This document shows positions 27,955 through 36,793 of a stretch of 64,000 nt of DNA, in pieces. Origin of the DNA: Cellulophaga sp. BC115SP (lineage in GTDB: Bacteria; Bacteroidota; Bacteroidia; Cytophagales; Spirosomataceae). The DNA lies in contig NZ_JAAALB010000007.1 in assembly GCF_009905545.1 (NCBI RefSeq), forward strand, positions 124,001 to 188,000, written 5' to 3'. The translations under genes were made by a program, and so were the position numbers. The notes beneath the pieces were generated by a model, which did no database searches, was not told the DNA's origin, and saw nothing but the letters and a program-made list of their open reading frames with translations. Within the stretch, counting starts at the first letter, position 1. Each line of letters begins with the position of its first letter.

Positions 27955-29178
27955 ATGACTAATTTCCCTAGATATATCTCCAATCGTATTCAAAATACAG
28001 CATCTCAATCATTTTCGACTACAGTTACCAAAATCGGCATAGGCAGCATTGCTTTGGGATTGATGGTTATGATTATTGCCTTTGGTATATTGTTTGGTTT
28101 TAAGGATGCAATTCGACAAAAACTCTTTAGTATTACACCCCACATTCGCGTAGCCAAATTTTCGGCTAATGAATCTTATGAGGAATATCCTATTACGAAA
28201 CAAACTGATTTGTATCGTCATTATAAAAATATTCCCGACATAAAGCATTTACAGGTATCAGCTCAGAAAGCAGGTATTTTAAAAACACCTGAGGAAATGT
28301 TAGGCGTGGTGATGAAAGGCATTAGCAGAGATTTTGATACAACCAATTTTCATTCTGTCATGATTGCGGGAAAGCCTATTCAATTTAACGATACCACTTA
28401 TTCAAAAGATATTTTGATTAGTAAAATCATTGCAGATAAGCTAAAATTGGATGTTGGTGATAACGCAATTATTTACTTTTTGAACGCTCCAGATCGCCCT
28501 CGAAAATTGAATGTTTCTGGAATCTATGAAACAGGTTTGGAGGAATTTGATAAAACTTTGATTATTGGTGATTTAGGGTTGATTCAAAAAATAAATGGTT
28601 GGGGCGCTGATTCCGTTGGGTCTTATGAGATATACTTGAAAGATTTCGACTCCATACAAGCTTCGTCGAAAGTAGTTCAGGATAAAATGCAACCTGATAT
28701 GAAGCTCGAAAAGGTGACGGATAAATTTATGGGTTTGTTTGACTGGCTTGGAATGTTGGATCGAAATATGGTGATTTTTCTTACCCTAATCTTGTTTGTG
28801 GCTTGCTTCAACATGATTTCGATATTACTCGTGCTCATGATGGAACGTACTCCTATGATTGGACTTTTTAAAGCACTTGGTAGTTCCAACTGGCAAATTC
28901 GTAAGATATTCCTATGGAGTGGCTTTTTGATGATTTTTAAAGGTATGGTTTACGGTAATATTATTGGTATTGGCTTTTGCCTTCTTCAACAATATTTTAA
29001 ACTAATTCCGCTTGATCCTGCCAACTACTACATGAACACTGTCCCAATAACCATGAATTGGGGTGTCATTTTGCTTCTTAATCTCGCAACAGTGTCATTA
29101 GTGTTGTTTGTTTTATTAATTCCGACCTTCGTTATTACAAGAATTCAACCTATTAAAGCCATTATTTTTAAGAAGTAA
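27955..29178 (+). CDS. FtsX/LolCE-like ABC transporter permease
   Basis: The 407-residue protein has one N-terminal membrane segment (about 25-48), a large periplasmic MacB-like domain (about 50-265), and three C-terminal segments of the FtsX fold (about 272-295, 320-345, 375-400), including MMERTPMIGLFKALGSSNWQIRKIF, the coupling-helix region. The form resembles LolC/LolE, which release lipoproteins from the inner membrane, but could also be a MacB-type exporter. No ATPase gene adjoins it, so the ATPase must be encoded elsewhere. Confidence 0.9.
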   Translation: MTNFPRYISNRIQNTASQSFSTTVTKIGIGSIALGLMVMIIAFGILFGFKDAIRQKLFSITPHIRVAKFSANESYEEYPITKQTDLYRHYKNIPDIKHLQVSAQKAGILKTPEEMLGVVMKGISRDFDTTNFHSVMIAGKPIQFNDTTYSKDILISKIIADKLKLDVGDNAIIYFLNAPDRPRKLNVSGIYETGLEEFDKTLIIGDLGLIQKINGWGADSVGSYEIYLKDFDSIQASSKVVQDKMQPDMKLEKVTDKFMGLFDWLGMLDRNMVIFLTLILFVACFNMISILLVLMMERTPMIGLFKALGSSNWQIRKIFLWSGFLMIFKGMVYGNIIGIGFCLLQQYFKLIPLDPANYYMNTVPITMNWGVILLLNLATVSLVLFVLLIPTFVITRIQPIKAIIFKK

Positions 29179-29274
29179 AAAAGATTGATTGTGACTTTTT
29201 CATGAATAGTCGTCTGATAAAGTAGAAGGTACATATTCCTTCCTGCTATTATTGATCACTTAAACAGTATCCTC

Positions 29275-29985
29275 ATGAAAAAGTTCTCTTTGGCTGTATT
29301 GGCTATTTTTATAGCCAACTGTTTTCCTATTGCCTCTATTTCACAAGCACAAACTTCACCTTGGAGTATTGGTGTAAAAACTGGCTTTGGCTCTATTATC
29401 GGCGATGGACAGGCATTCACAGGTAGTTTGACCTATGGGATGTTTATCGAAAAAAGAATGACTGAAAAGTTTTCGTTAAATGCTAGTTTTGATTTCGGTT
29501 CTATAGCAACCAATGCTTATTCTGGATATACTTATACAGGAAAAACAAGCTTCTTCCAGACGGCGGTCTTAGCGAAATATCAACTTGGGAAAGGAGAGGG
29601 AAAAAAGCCTACATTCTCGCCATTTGTTGGTTTGGGCGTGATTGCATATAACCCGCAGGTTAGTCAAAATGGCGCAGTCATTCGTTATGCGGATGGTACT
29701 GCAAGTAGCCCTGAAGGTGTAAATGACTTGATTATTCCATTTGGATTTGAGGTAGGGTTTAAACTTTCAGAAAAAGCAAAACTTTCGTTTGTAGCACAGT
29801 CAGGATTTGCCTTTACAGATCGCTTGAATGGCACAGTAGGGGTAAGTAACCCTTCGGCTAGTATGCCTGATGGTCATAAGTTTGTGGGCAAAATTAGCGA
29901 TGTTTCAGGTGCTTCGAGTAATGATTTTACGAGTTTATTTGGCCTTAAATTAGGGTTTTCTATTGGAGATAAAACTGATAAATAA
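29275..29985 (+). CDS. Outer-membrane beta-barrel protein
   Basis: The 236-residue protein has a signal peptide (cleavage near SQAQT). Amphipathic strands follow (WSIGVKTGFGSIIGDG, LTYGMFIEKRM, FSLNASFDFGSI, TSFFQTAVLAKYQLG, PTFSPFVGLGVIAYN, IPFGFEVGFKL), ending in LFGLKLGFSIGDK, in the style of OmpW/OmpA-like or porin_2 barrels. It lies 96 bp after the permease and may share its transcript. Function unknown. Confidence 0.8.
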   Translation: MKKFSLAVLAIFIANCFPIASISQAQTSPWSIGVKTGFGSIIGDGQAFTGSLTYGMFIEKRMTEKFSLNASFDFGSIATNAYSGYTYTGKTSFFQTAVLAKYQLGKGEGKKPTFSPFVGLGVIAYNPQVSQNGAVIRYADGTASSPEGVNDLIIPFGFEVGFKLSEKAKLSFVAQSGFAFTDRLNGTVGVSNPSASMPDGHKFVGKISDVSGASSNDFTSLFGLKLGFSIGDKTDK

Positions 29986-30024
29986 TTGATGTAGGATTAC
30001 GTATAAGGGGATAGGGTGTTTACT

Positions 30025-30681
30025 TTATCCCCTTTTTGTATATAATGCTAATTCAAAAATCAATAAAATGGCTTGGTTCGAAAGAGCTTCAAAGTCTACT
30101 ACATCGACTGAATTTAGTAACAGCGCGTCCTCTGCGTGTAATAGCCTATCTTGAACCTCGAAAGCGCCATCAACCACATACACTAAGATATCTTTATGGT
30201 TATTGCTTAAAGATAATTCGCCTTTTTGCCTTCCATCAAACTGTCCTATCCACGATGACGCAGGTATTGGTAGTATTTCATTTTTACTCACCTGAATCGA
30301 AATATCGTTAAGTTCTTCTGCTAGTACATTGGAATATTTTGCAATAAAAAATGTAACCATTTCATCTTGATAAGGATTAAGTATCTCAGAATATAGGTTT
30401 GTTTGCAAAGAAAATGTTTGATGTTCTTCAATACATTTTTGTCCTATTCGGGTGTTTTCTACATATAAATCACCAATGTAGGGAATAATCAAGACAGAGT
30501 GAACGGAAGAAACAGGTAGACTAAAGGTGCAGTTAGGCAAAAGCAATACCTTTTCTACATATTCTAGCTCGTAGTTTTGTGTTTCACCTTTTTCCCAAAT
30601 ATGAGTCTTGTGAAAGGTTGGTGTTTGCGTATGTGGTTGCATATCGGACAGAATGATACGCCCTTCAGTTTGTGTAATCAT
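30025..30681 (-). CDS. Pirin-like/cupin protein
   Basis: The ATG at 30681 is chosen; the upstream TTG at 30690 is less likely. The 218-residue protein has two cupin-like beta domains: EKVLLLPNCTFSLPV to VENTRIGQKC in the first, and QFDGRQKGELSLSN to FEVQDRLLHAEDALLLN in the second, a pattern seen in pirin-related proteins of Bacteroidota. The usual pirin metal ligands (His-x-His and Glu) are not clearly present in the first domain, so it may not bind metal. It begins 5 bp after the stop of the unknown gene at 30687-31199. Activity uncertain. Confidence 0.6.
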   Translation of the reverse strand: MITQTEGRIILSDMQPHTQTPTFHKTHIWEKGETQNYELEYVEKVLLLPNCTFSLPVSSVHSVLIIPYIGDLYVENTRIGQKCIEEHQTFSLQTNLYSEILNPYQDEMVTFFIAKYSNVLAEELNDISIQVSKNEILPIPASSWIGQFDGRQKGELSLSNNHKDILVYVVDGAFEVQDRLLHAEDALLLNSVDVVDFEALSNQAILLIFELALYTKRG

Positions 30682-30686
30682 AGCTG

Positions 30687-31199
30687 TCAAATAATGGTTG
30701 AAGTAGCTTTAAACGAACTAATATTGAGTAAGGGTTGTAAGGCAATCAAATCAGTTTCTTGCTCTTCTTGAATTTGAGCCGAATGACTTACCAAGAGTTG
30801 GTTCCCAATGGTATCTATCCATAAAAGTGGTTTGCTATAAAAATAGATAGCTACTCTGTGTTGTTGTTTGTCACTAATGTGTGATTGAATAATTTCAAAT
30901 CTGAAGTTTTCAAACGACAAACAAAGCTTCCCAAATGCGTTAGTGACTTCGGGAACAACTCCGTTAAGCTGCTGAATGTATCCAACAGCTGCAGTACTTA
31001 CCAAAAAATGAAGCTTTTCTGCTTGCGGGTTTTTCTCAAGAATTTCATGATAAGTTCTAAATTTTCCTTCTTGGTTATACAATTGTGCTTGCATAAAAAA
31101 CTCTTGATGAGTATCATCAAACACATACTTGTCCCAAAGCTTGGTAGAGTTAGCGTCTATGATTTTACGATAACATAGTTGAATGATTCCTTTGGACAT
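30687..31199 (-). CDS. Hypothetical protein, partner of the pirin-like gene
   Basis: I do not recognise a family. The 170-residue protein lacks a signal peptide and membrane helices. It is mixed alpha/beta with a central GYIQQLNGVVPEVTNAFGKL segment and C-terminal strands (HRVAIYFYSKPLLWIDTIGNQLLVS). It is transcribed with the pirin-like gene 5 bp downstream. Its upstream region carries a duplicated word (gggtatagttgctagt at 31229 and gggtatagttgttagt at 31279) rather than a recognisable promoter. Confidence 0.65.
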   Translation of the reverse strand: MSKGIIQLCYRKIIDANSTKLWDKYVFDDTHQEFFMQAQLYNQEGKFRTYHEILEKNPQAEKLHFLVSTAAVGYIQQLNGVVPEVTNAFGKLCLSFENFRFEIIQSHISDKQQHRVAIYFYSKPLLWIDTIGNQLLVSHSAQIQEEQETDLIALQPLLNISSFKATSTII

Positions 31200-31358
31200 G
31201 GTTGTTTTCTAGGGATTAGGGGACAGGGTATAGTTGCTAGTGAACAGGCACAAAGGCACAAGGTGTTTTAGGGGTGAGGGTATAGTTGTTAGTTTATCAA
31301 AAAGTAGAAAAAAAAGTTCAACACCGAGTAGATAGGGTGTGTAGCAATTTTTTTCTAC

Positions 31359-31413
31359 TTGCCTCTTGCCTCTTGCCTCTTGCCTCTTGCCTCTTGCCTC
31401 TTGCCTCTTGCCT
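31359..31413. repeat. Tandem 7-bp repeat (TTGCCTC)x7.9
   Basis: Seven perfect TTGCCTC units occupy 31359-31407, followed by TTGCCT, ending exactly at the stop codon of the dioxygenase-like gene. A perfect 7-mer array of this kind is prone to slippage. It lies 3' of that gene and downstream of its reading frame, so it would not change the protein. Confidence 0.95.
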
Positions 31414-32141
31414 TATGCTGAAACTACAATATTATGTGTTAAGACATAGCCGTCGGTGGTATTACCTGTAACAGTTGACATTTCGTAAGTTACACCATCT
31501 CCAAAGACGTTATCTTTTGCATTGGTAGTATCTGCTTGCCCATGGCTGGCATACACACCTTGTGCATATACAATTTTAGAAATATCTTCAGGAAATGCGA
31601 TTTGTGTAACCAATAATGACGTTCCCGAACTGTTGTACACATGGACGTGAATATGTGTAGCTCTACCTGAATACCAACCAGGGTAGATACTCGTAAAGGT
31701 AACCAAACCTGTGCTATCTGTAACTTGGCGACCTCTCAGAAAGTGCACTGTTGTATAATTAGTAGCTTGCATGCCAGTACCACCATATTCTGAATAGTTG
31801 CCAGCTGCATCACAATGCCAGATATCTACAATTGCATTAGCTAAACCAGCACAACTTGCATTTTTATTTTGGATATTTATCTTAACCGTCAATTTGGTTC
31901 CAGTACGATCAGAAGTAATATTGTTTTGTACTAAAGACGAAGGTGTTTTAGTAGGAAAAGGTCCTTCAGTTTCAGATGGAGTACTTGTACAGCTTGTATT
32001 TGTCGAGCCACTAGTTGTCGTTGACGACGAGCTAGAGCTACTTGAGCTTGATGTAGGGTCAACACTTTCAGTTTTGCATGCTACGATTTGTGCTGTTACT
32101 AAACCCAAACCTGCTCTCTTCAAAAAATCAATTCTTTTCAT
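31413..32141 (-). CDS. Secreted intradiol dioxygenase-like protein
   Basis: The 242-residue protein starts MKRIDFLKRAGLGLVTAQIVAC, a lipoprotein-type signal resembling a Tat signal without the twin Arg, then a Ser/Thr-rich linker with ten consecutive Ser. The core has ETEGPFP, VDIWHCDAAGNYSEYG and GWYSGRATHIHVHVY, which match the protocatechuate 3,4-dioxygenase beta-fold and its Fe(III) ligands (two Tyr, two His). Classical enzymes cleave catechols; secreted members in this phylum have no known substrate. It is transcribed alone. Confidence 0.85.
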   Translation of the reverse strand: MKRIDFLKRAGLGLVTAQIVACKTESVDPTSSSSSSSSSSTTTSGSTNTSCTSTPSETEGPFPTKTPSSLVQNNITSDRTGTKLTVKINIQNKNASCAGLANAIVDIWHCDAAGNYSEYGGTGMQATNYTTVHFLRGRQVTDSTGLVTFTSIYPGWYSGRATHIHVHVYNSSGTSLLVTQIAFPEDISKIVYAQGVYASHGQADTTNAKDNVFGDGVTYEMSTVTGNTTDGYVLTHNIVVSA

Positions 32142-32319
32142 AACACAGTTGTTTATTAGATTAGATACCTATTTCGAGATATGTCTTGTTACTTTACTTT
32201 CATGACCTAGTTTAAGCATGAAGCGTTATGAAAAGGTATATTTTTGAGGTGAAGAGTAAAAATGTGTCGGTGAAAGATATGTTTTGAAAAGAAATAAACG
32301 GATGCCTACAAGAATATTT

Positions 32320-33030
32320 TTAATCTAAACCTTTTAACCTTGCCAATAAAACCTTTTCATAAGTAGGCCCAAGTGGAATTTCGAAATTGGGTAAATACAC
32401 TACTTTATTCCGCAAAGCTTTAATTTTATTGAAAGAAATAATATAGGATTTATGTACCCTGATAAAGAGTTTTTCTGGCAATTTGAGTTGTAAATTTTTC
32501 AATGTCATACGAGCAACAATAGGTTTACCTGTTGTACAATGAATCTTCACATAGTCATCAAGGGCTTCTACCAAAATAATATCTTCAAAGGCAATTTGAT
32601 GTAAACTATAGTCGGCTCTTATTTGGATGTATTCAGGTATATTTTCTTCTTCTTGGGTGCTCAATATTTTTTCATGATATAATAAGGCTTTTTGACATGC
32701 TTGCTCAAAACGTTCGGGTGTGATGGGTTTTAGTAAATAATCAATCGCCTGAAGATTAAAACCTTCCAAAGCAAATTCGCTAAAAGCCGTTGTGAAAATG
32801 AGCATGATAGGTTGTGGAATACTTTTGAAGAAATCAATACCAGAAATGGTAGGCATATTGATATCTAAAAAAATTAAATCAACCGCGTTGTTCTGCAAAA
32901 AAGATGTGGCTTCGGAAGGTTTGGTAAAAGTTTGCACAAGGTTGATATTAGAGTTACGCTTGCACAAACTTCCTAAAACCTTCAAAGCTGGTGGTTCATC
33001 GTCGAGGGCTATGGCTTTTAAAGTGGACAT
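32320..33030 (-). CDS. LytTR-family response regulator
   Basis: The 236-residue protein has an N-terminal receiver domain (phospho-acceptor Asp56 in LIFLDINMP, acidic pair DDE at 10-12, Lys in YLLKP) and a C-terminal LytTR DNA-binding domain (about 130-236; HQIAFEDIILVEALDDYVKI, KSYIISFNKI). It lies downstream of a LytS-type kinase on the same strand after a 209-bp gap and is its likely partner. Confidence 0.95.
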   Translation of the reverse strand: MSTLKAIALDDEPPALKVLGSLCKRNSNINLVQTFTKPSEATSFLQNNAVDLIFLDINMPTISGIDFFKSIPQPIMLIFTTAFSEFALEGFNLQAIDYLLKPITPERFEQACQKALLYHEKILSTQEEENIPEYIQIRADYSLHQIAFEDIILVEALDDYVKIHCTTGKPIVARMTLKNLQLKLPEKLFIRVHKSYIISFNKIKALRNKVVYLPNFEIPLGPTYEKVLLARLKGLD

Positions 33031-33239
33031 TTCAAAAGGGTTTAGTCAAATAGCTGGATTGGGAATTAGGGCTGTACTGAGGAATTCAAACTATTGTAGA
33101 TTTGGGATTTCTGATTTCGGGAATAAAGAAAAATACCTTTATTTTTTATAGTATATAGAAACTTACACTTCCGAAATCCAATATCCGAAATAAACGGTTT
33201 TTATAATTCTTCTTACAGTACTAATTTGGAATCAATGAT

Positions 33240-34337
33240 TTATTGATGTAACTCCAACGATAAGGATACCGAAAAAAGATGTTGATTATGATTGATTACC
33301 AAATAATTTTTGTTGGGGTAATTTAGTTCTAATCGTTGCTTTGTGTTTTGCAAACCTACTCCAGTACTTTCTTTGGGTAGAATGTTGGGGTGGATTTTAT
33401 TTTCTACTAAAAGAGATAAAAGCCGTTCTTGAATACTCAGATGTATCGTGATTGGAGAATCCTCTTCTGGTGAAATGCCATATTTAAAGGCATTTTCAAT
33501 AATCGAAATCAGTAATAAAGGGGCTATTTTTAAAGAATGGCTATTTCCCTCTATTTTAAAATCAATTTGTGCGGTATCTCCCAATCTCAACTCTTGAAGA
33601 GCAACATAGTTTTTGATGTAAGTAAGCTCTTTCTCCAAATCAACCAAATCTGCATGGGCATCAGAAATCACATAGCGCATCATATTTGATAATTGTAATA
33701 CTGCTTTACCCGATTGTGGCGCCTCTTCTTCAATACACATAGCATAAACACTATTGAGAGAATTGAATAGGAAATGCGGGTGAATTTGCGCTTTGAGATA
33801 TTTTAACTCTGCATCGGTTTTGGCTTGTGAAAGCGCATATTGAAACTGACGAGTACGAAATAAAGTCGTAAAAAGAATACCCAATAAGTATAAAATCATC
33901 GATTTTCCAAAATCAAAAATAATACCTGGGGGATTCATAGGACCATGATGACCCATATCTGGATGACTAGATGGTGGTGGTGGAGTAAGGTGTATTAGAT
34001 GTGGGGGAGGAGGTAAAATCCTATTTTGTGATTCACCAAGAATCATAGGCCAATTGATTTGGTTTGAAATAACATAAATAAAACCAAACAGCAATAGCAG
34101 TATCCCTAAAAACGAAAGATATTTCTCGGTGAGATATAGGCGTGGTGTAAACCAATAATAGTTGGCATAAAAGCAACCAAACATAAGGGTGTACGAAAAA
34201 AGATTGCTCAGTTCGTGTGGATTACGTTTGAGCATTTCCCAAGCTAAAAGGTCTCCGGGAGTAAATATATAAATCAGTCCAATAAACGAAAGGACTGGAA
34301 TACTTTGCAATAAGATAGTCGAAAGTCGCTGTTTCAT
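33240..34337 (-). CDS. LytS-type sensor histidine kinase
   Basis: The 365-residue protein has four N-terminal membrane segments, with a Pro-rich linker (PPPPHLIHLTPPPPSS) between the third and fourth. A His_kinase domain follows (KYLKAQIHPHFLFNSLNSV, phospho-acceptor His in IHPHF), then HATPase_c with the N-box IENAFKYGI and GVGLQNTKQRL. It pairs with the LytTR regulator downstream. The short periplasmic loops give no hint of the signal; the Pro/His-rich linker might bind metal, but this is a guess. Confidence 0.94.
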   Translation of the reverse strand: MKQRLSTILLQSIPVLSFIGLIYIFTPGDLLAWEMLKRNPHELSNLFSYTLMFGCFYANYYWFTPRLYLTEKYLSFLGILLLLFGFIYVISNQINWPMILGESQNRILPPPPHLIHLTPPPPSSHPDMGHHGPMNPPGIIFDFGKSMILYLLGILFTTLFRTRQFQYALSQAKTDAELKYLKAQIHPHFLFNSLNSVYAMCIEEEAPQSGKAVLQLSNMMRYVISDAHADLVDLEKELTYIKNYVALQELRLGDTAQIDFKIEGNSHSLKIAPLLLISIIENAFKYGISPEEDSPITIHLSIQERLLSLLVENKIHPNILPKESTGVGLQNTKQRLELNYPNKNYLVINHNQHLFSVSLSLELHQ

Positions 34338-34376
34338 ATTGCAAAGTATTGATAATTTTTTAGATGCTCAAGACCC

Positions 34377-35606
34377 CTATTTCACTATCCAACGATTGAG
34401 GGTATTGTGTGGGCTTTCTAGTACAATTTTGTAGAAACTTGAAGCAGGAATATCTTTGATAATCAAATGCTCCTGAGTCAAATCTGCCGTTCCAATTAGT
34501 TGATATTGGTCTTCGCCACCTTCTTCAAAATGATTTGTTGTGCTCAACCAAATTTTCATTTTGCCTTGTTTTTCCAATGCTTTCCAAGATACTTCCAGCT
34601 GATTATCGAGCAGTTTTACTTCTGGTGAGATAGCTGAAACAGGTTTATTCAATGCTACGCCATCTATTTCAAAGGCTTGCTTTTGAGGAAATTTAATGTT
34701 CATAAAATGGGCAATACTTGGCATAATATCCACTACTGCTGGTTGGTATTCCTTGAAATAGGCATTAAGGTTTTGTGCATTTGTTGTCATCCATGTAGTA
34801 CGCTCACGCTCAGATTGCCCTCCGTGATTACGACCCGTTTGAGCATCACGTCCGTGGTCAGTTGTGATAAAGATTAACCATTTTTCTTTATGCTTTTTCT
34901 CTCTTTCTTGAATAGCACTCCACACTTTTCCTACTTGTTGGTCTACATATTCAATGGCTTTTTGCATTTGTGGGCTATCGCCGTATTTATGTCCCATATC
35001 ATCCGAGTATTCCATATATAACCAAGTCATATCTGGAGCATTTTCAAGAATACCTTTTTGTGCATCATCGCTCACTTTTTCATCAATCTGATGAATATAC
35101 CAACGTTCTTTGTCATGCTTATAAGTCGCAGTATCTAACTCATAACCATCAGAATGATAGTCAACTTTGAGTTGCTTGGTTTGTGCCAAACCATCGCCGA
35201 CGAGCTTGGTACGATTGTCGAGCCAAGTAGAATATACCGCAATTTTTTTCTGAGGATACTGTTCTTTGAAGAATCTAAAAATGGTCCAATAATTATAATT
35301 AGGCGCTTTGATATCGTTGTCCCATACGTTATGCTTATTTACCCAAGTACCCGTCAAAAGGCTATTATAACCAACCGCAGAGATCGTTGGAGTTTGAGAA
35401 TAAGTTCCTTTTTGACCACCCACATACGCACGTTTAAATCCGCCAACCTTGGCAATTGCCGAAAGGTTTGGAGTTTGTGCTTTTTCAATCACATCGGCAG
35501 GAATCCCATCTACAATGATAAATACCGCTTTCGGTGTTAATTTTTGAGCAAAAGAAAAAAGAGTATTTAAGAGAAAAAATGGAATGAGTAAACTGTATTT
35601 TTTCAT
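34377..35606 (-). CDS. Secreted type I phosphodiesterase/nucleotide pyrophosphatase
   Basis: The 409-residue protein has a signal peptide (cleavage near FSFAQ) and the alkaline-phosphatase superfamily fold: VFIIVDGIPADVIEKA (metal Asp), TISAVGYNSLLTG (nucleophile region), DDMGHKYG (Asp/His ligands) and TTDHGRDAQTGRNHGG (Asp-His and second His). Such ectoenzymes cleave nucleotide or lipid phosphodiesters with two Zn ions. It lies 39 bp upstream of the LytS-type kinase and may be cotranscribed with it. Substrate unknown. Confidence 0.92.
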   Translation of the reverse strand: MKKYSLLIPFFLLNTLFSFAQKLTPKAVFIIVDGIPADVIEKAQTPNLSAIAKVGGFKRAYVGGQKGTYSQTPTISAVGYNSLLTGTWVNKHNVWDNDIKAPNYNYWTIFRFFKEQYPQKKIAVYSTWLDNRTKLVGDGLAQTKQLKVDYHSDGYELDTATYKHDKERWYIHQIDEKVSDDAQKGILENAPDMTWLYMEYSDDMGHKYGDSPQMQKAIEYVDQQVGKVWSAIQEREKKHKEKWLIFITTDHGRDAQTGRNHGGQSERERTTWMTTNAQNLNAYFKEYQPAVVDIMPSIAHFMNIKFPQKQAFEIDGVALNKPVSAISPEVKLLDNQLEVSWKALEKQGKMKIWLSTTNHFEEGGEDQYQLIGTADLTQEHLIIKDIPASSFYKIVLESPHNTLNRWIVK

Positions 35607-36050
35607 AAAGGTAGTATCGTTATGGTAAGAAAATTGAGTTAAGAAAAGTTTAAGCTACAAAATTCAGAAAGGAATGAGGTATTTTTCAAACAGTTTGGAT
35701 TAAGCTTAGGTTAATTTCATATAAATGGAAGTTACCGAGAGTTTTTTATATAATAGATAAAGCCTAAATTTGACTGATACAAGGAATAACTTATCATTTA
35801 GCCTTAGAGTTTTTGTTGTGTAGGTTATTGAAAATAAGTTGCTTGTATTTATTTTTCTGAAATCCTATTGTTTGAGCCGCAGGCGAGTTTAGGATTTCTT
35901 GACTTTCTTTTGTTACTTTTCTTGTGTCAAGACAAGAAAAGTAAAGAGTGTCAAATAGAAATTTTGTTTGTTTCAACAAATGCCGAATGAAATTTTAAAC
36001 ATATCTCTTCCCTGCTTATATTATCAAAATACTAAAAATTCCAGAGCCTC
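35607..36050. other. Divergent spacer with a 13-bp hairpin repeat
   Basis: This 444-bp region separates the phosphodiesterase gene (minus) from upp (plus). A perfect hairpin occupies 35913-35925 and 35932-35944 (ttacttttcttgt arms, loop gtcaag) within a stretch whose minus strand is open for 61 codons. I treat that frame as spurious, because it consists of the hairpin. A weak promoter for the phosphodiesterase gene (TTTG, 21 nt, GAATTTTG on the minus strand) lies near 35655-35690. Confidence 0.55.
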
Positions 36051-36695
36051 ATGTTTATACTCAATGCCCAAAATTCGATAGCTAATCAATTTTTAGCAGA
36101 AATGCGAGACATCACTGTTCAAAACGACTCTATGCGATTCCGTAAGAATATGGAGCGTTTGGGTGAAATTTTGGCGTATGAAATCTCAAAAACCTTAGAC
36201 TATCAGCCAGCAAAAGTACAAACACCACTGGCAGAAGCATCAACGGAATTATTAATAGAGCAGCCTGTTTTGGTAGCGATTCTTCGTGCAAGTTTACCCT
36301 TCTATCAAGGTTTTTTGAATCTATTCGATAAGTCCGAAAATGCCTTTATTGGAGCCTATCGTGGCAAACATCGAGCTGATGAAACCTTCGATATTCAGAT
36401 GGATTATCTGGCTTGCCCTTCATTGGAAGGCAAAACCGTAATGTTGGTAGACCCTATGTTGGCAACTGGTAAGTCCTTAGTAAAATCCTATCAAGCACTT
36501 TTACAATATGGTAAACCCGCCAAATTGATTATTGCCGCTGCTATTGCTGCCCCTGAAGGGTTGGCTTATATTCAAGAATACATTCCAGAAGCATCACTAT
36601 TTATAGGAGCCAAAGACGAGCGCCTTAACGAGAAATTTTATATTGTCCCAGGCCTTGGCGACGCTGGTGATTTGGCATACGGTGGGAAACTGTAA
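36051..36695 (+). CDS. upp: Uracil phosphoribosyltransferase
   Basis: The 214-residue enzyme makes UMP from uracil and PRPP in pyrimidine salvage. The family's sequence blocks are present: LVAILRASLPFYQGFL, the PRPP-binding loop VDPMLATGKSL (near residue 135), and the C-terminal uracil-binding YIVPGLGDAGDLAYG. The usual length is about 208-218. It is transcribed alone and ends in a hairpin. Confidence 0.97.
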   Translation: MFILNAQNSIANQFLAEMRDITVQNDSMRFRKNMERLGEILAYEISKTLDYQPAKVQTPLAEASTELLIEQPVLVAILRASLPFYQGFLNLFDKSENAFIGAYRGKHRADETFDIQMDYLACPSLEGKTVMLVDPMLATGKSLVKSYQALLQYGKPAKLIIAAAIAAPEGLAYIQEYIPEASLFIGAKDERLNEKFYIVPGLGDAGDLAYGGKL

Positions 36696-36721
36696 AGCCA
36701 AAAAACTGGGTAAAAGATAGA

Positions 36722-36766
36722 AAATTCCATCGGCAAGCACTCGTAATTTACTTGCTGATGGAATTT
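36722..36766. terminator. Terminator between upp and the DUF1080 gene
   Basis: A 16-bp stem with one G-T pair (36722-36737, 36751-36766) ends in a T run. It lies between convergent genes. Confidence 0.85.
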
Positions 36767-36793
36767 CAAAATCCTATTTCTGTATTGAAGCTT

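Noticed and set aside
30036-31178. Plus-strand frames opposite the pirin-like and unknown genes
   Set aside because: They are antisense shadows; the minus-strand genes have proper starts, spacing and composition.
31413-32141. Tat-exported enzyme
   Set aside because: The N-terminus has KR and KRAG but not the twin-arginine SRRxFLK pattern; a lipoprotein-type signal fits better.
35794-35979. 61-codon open frame on the minus strand before upp
   Set aside because: It is built around the 13-bp hairpin and lacks a recognisable start signal or family.
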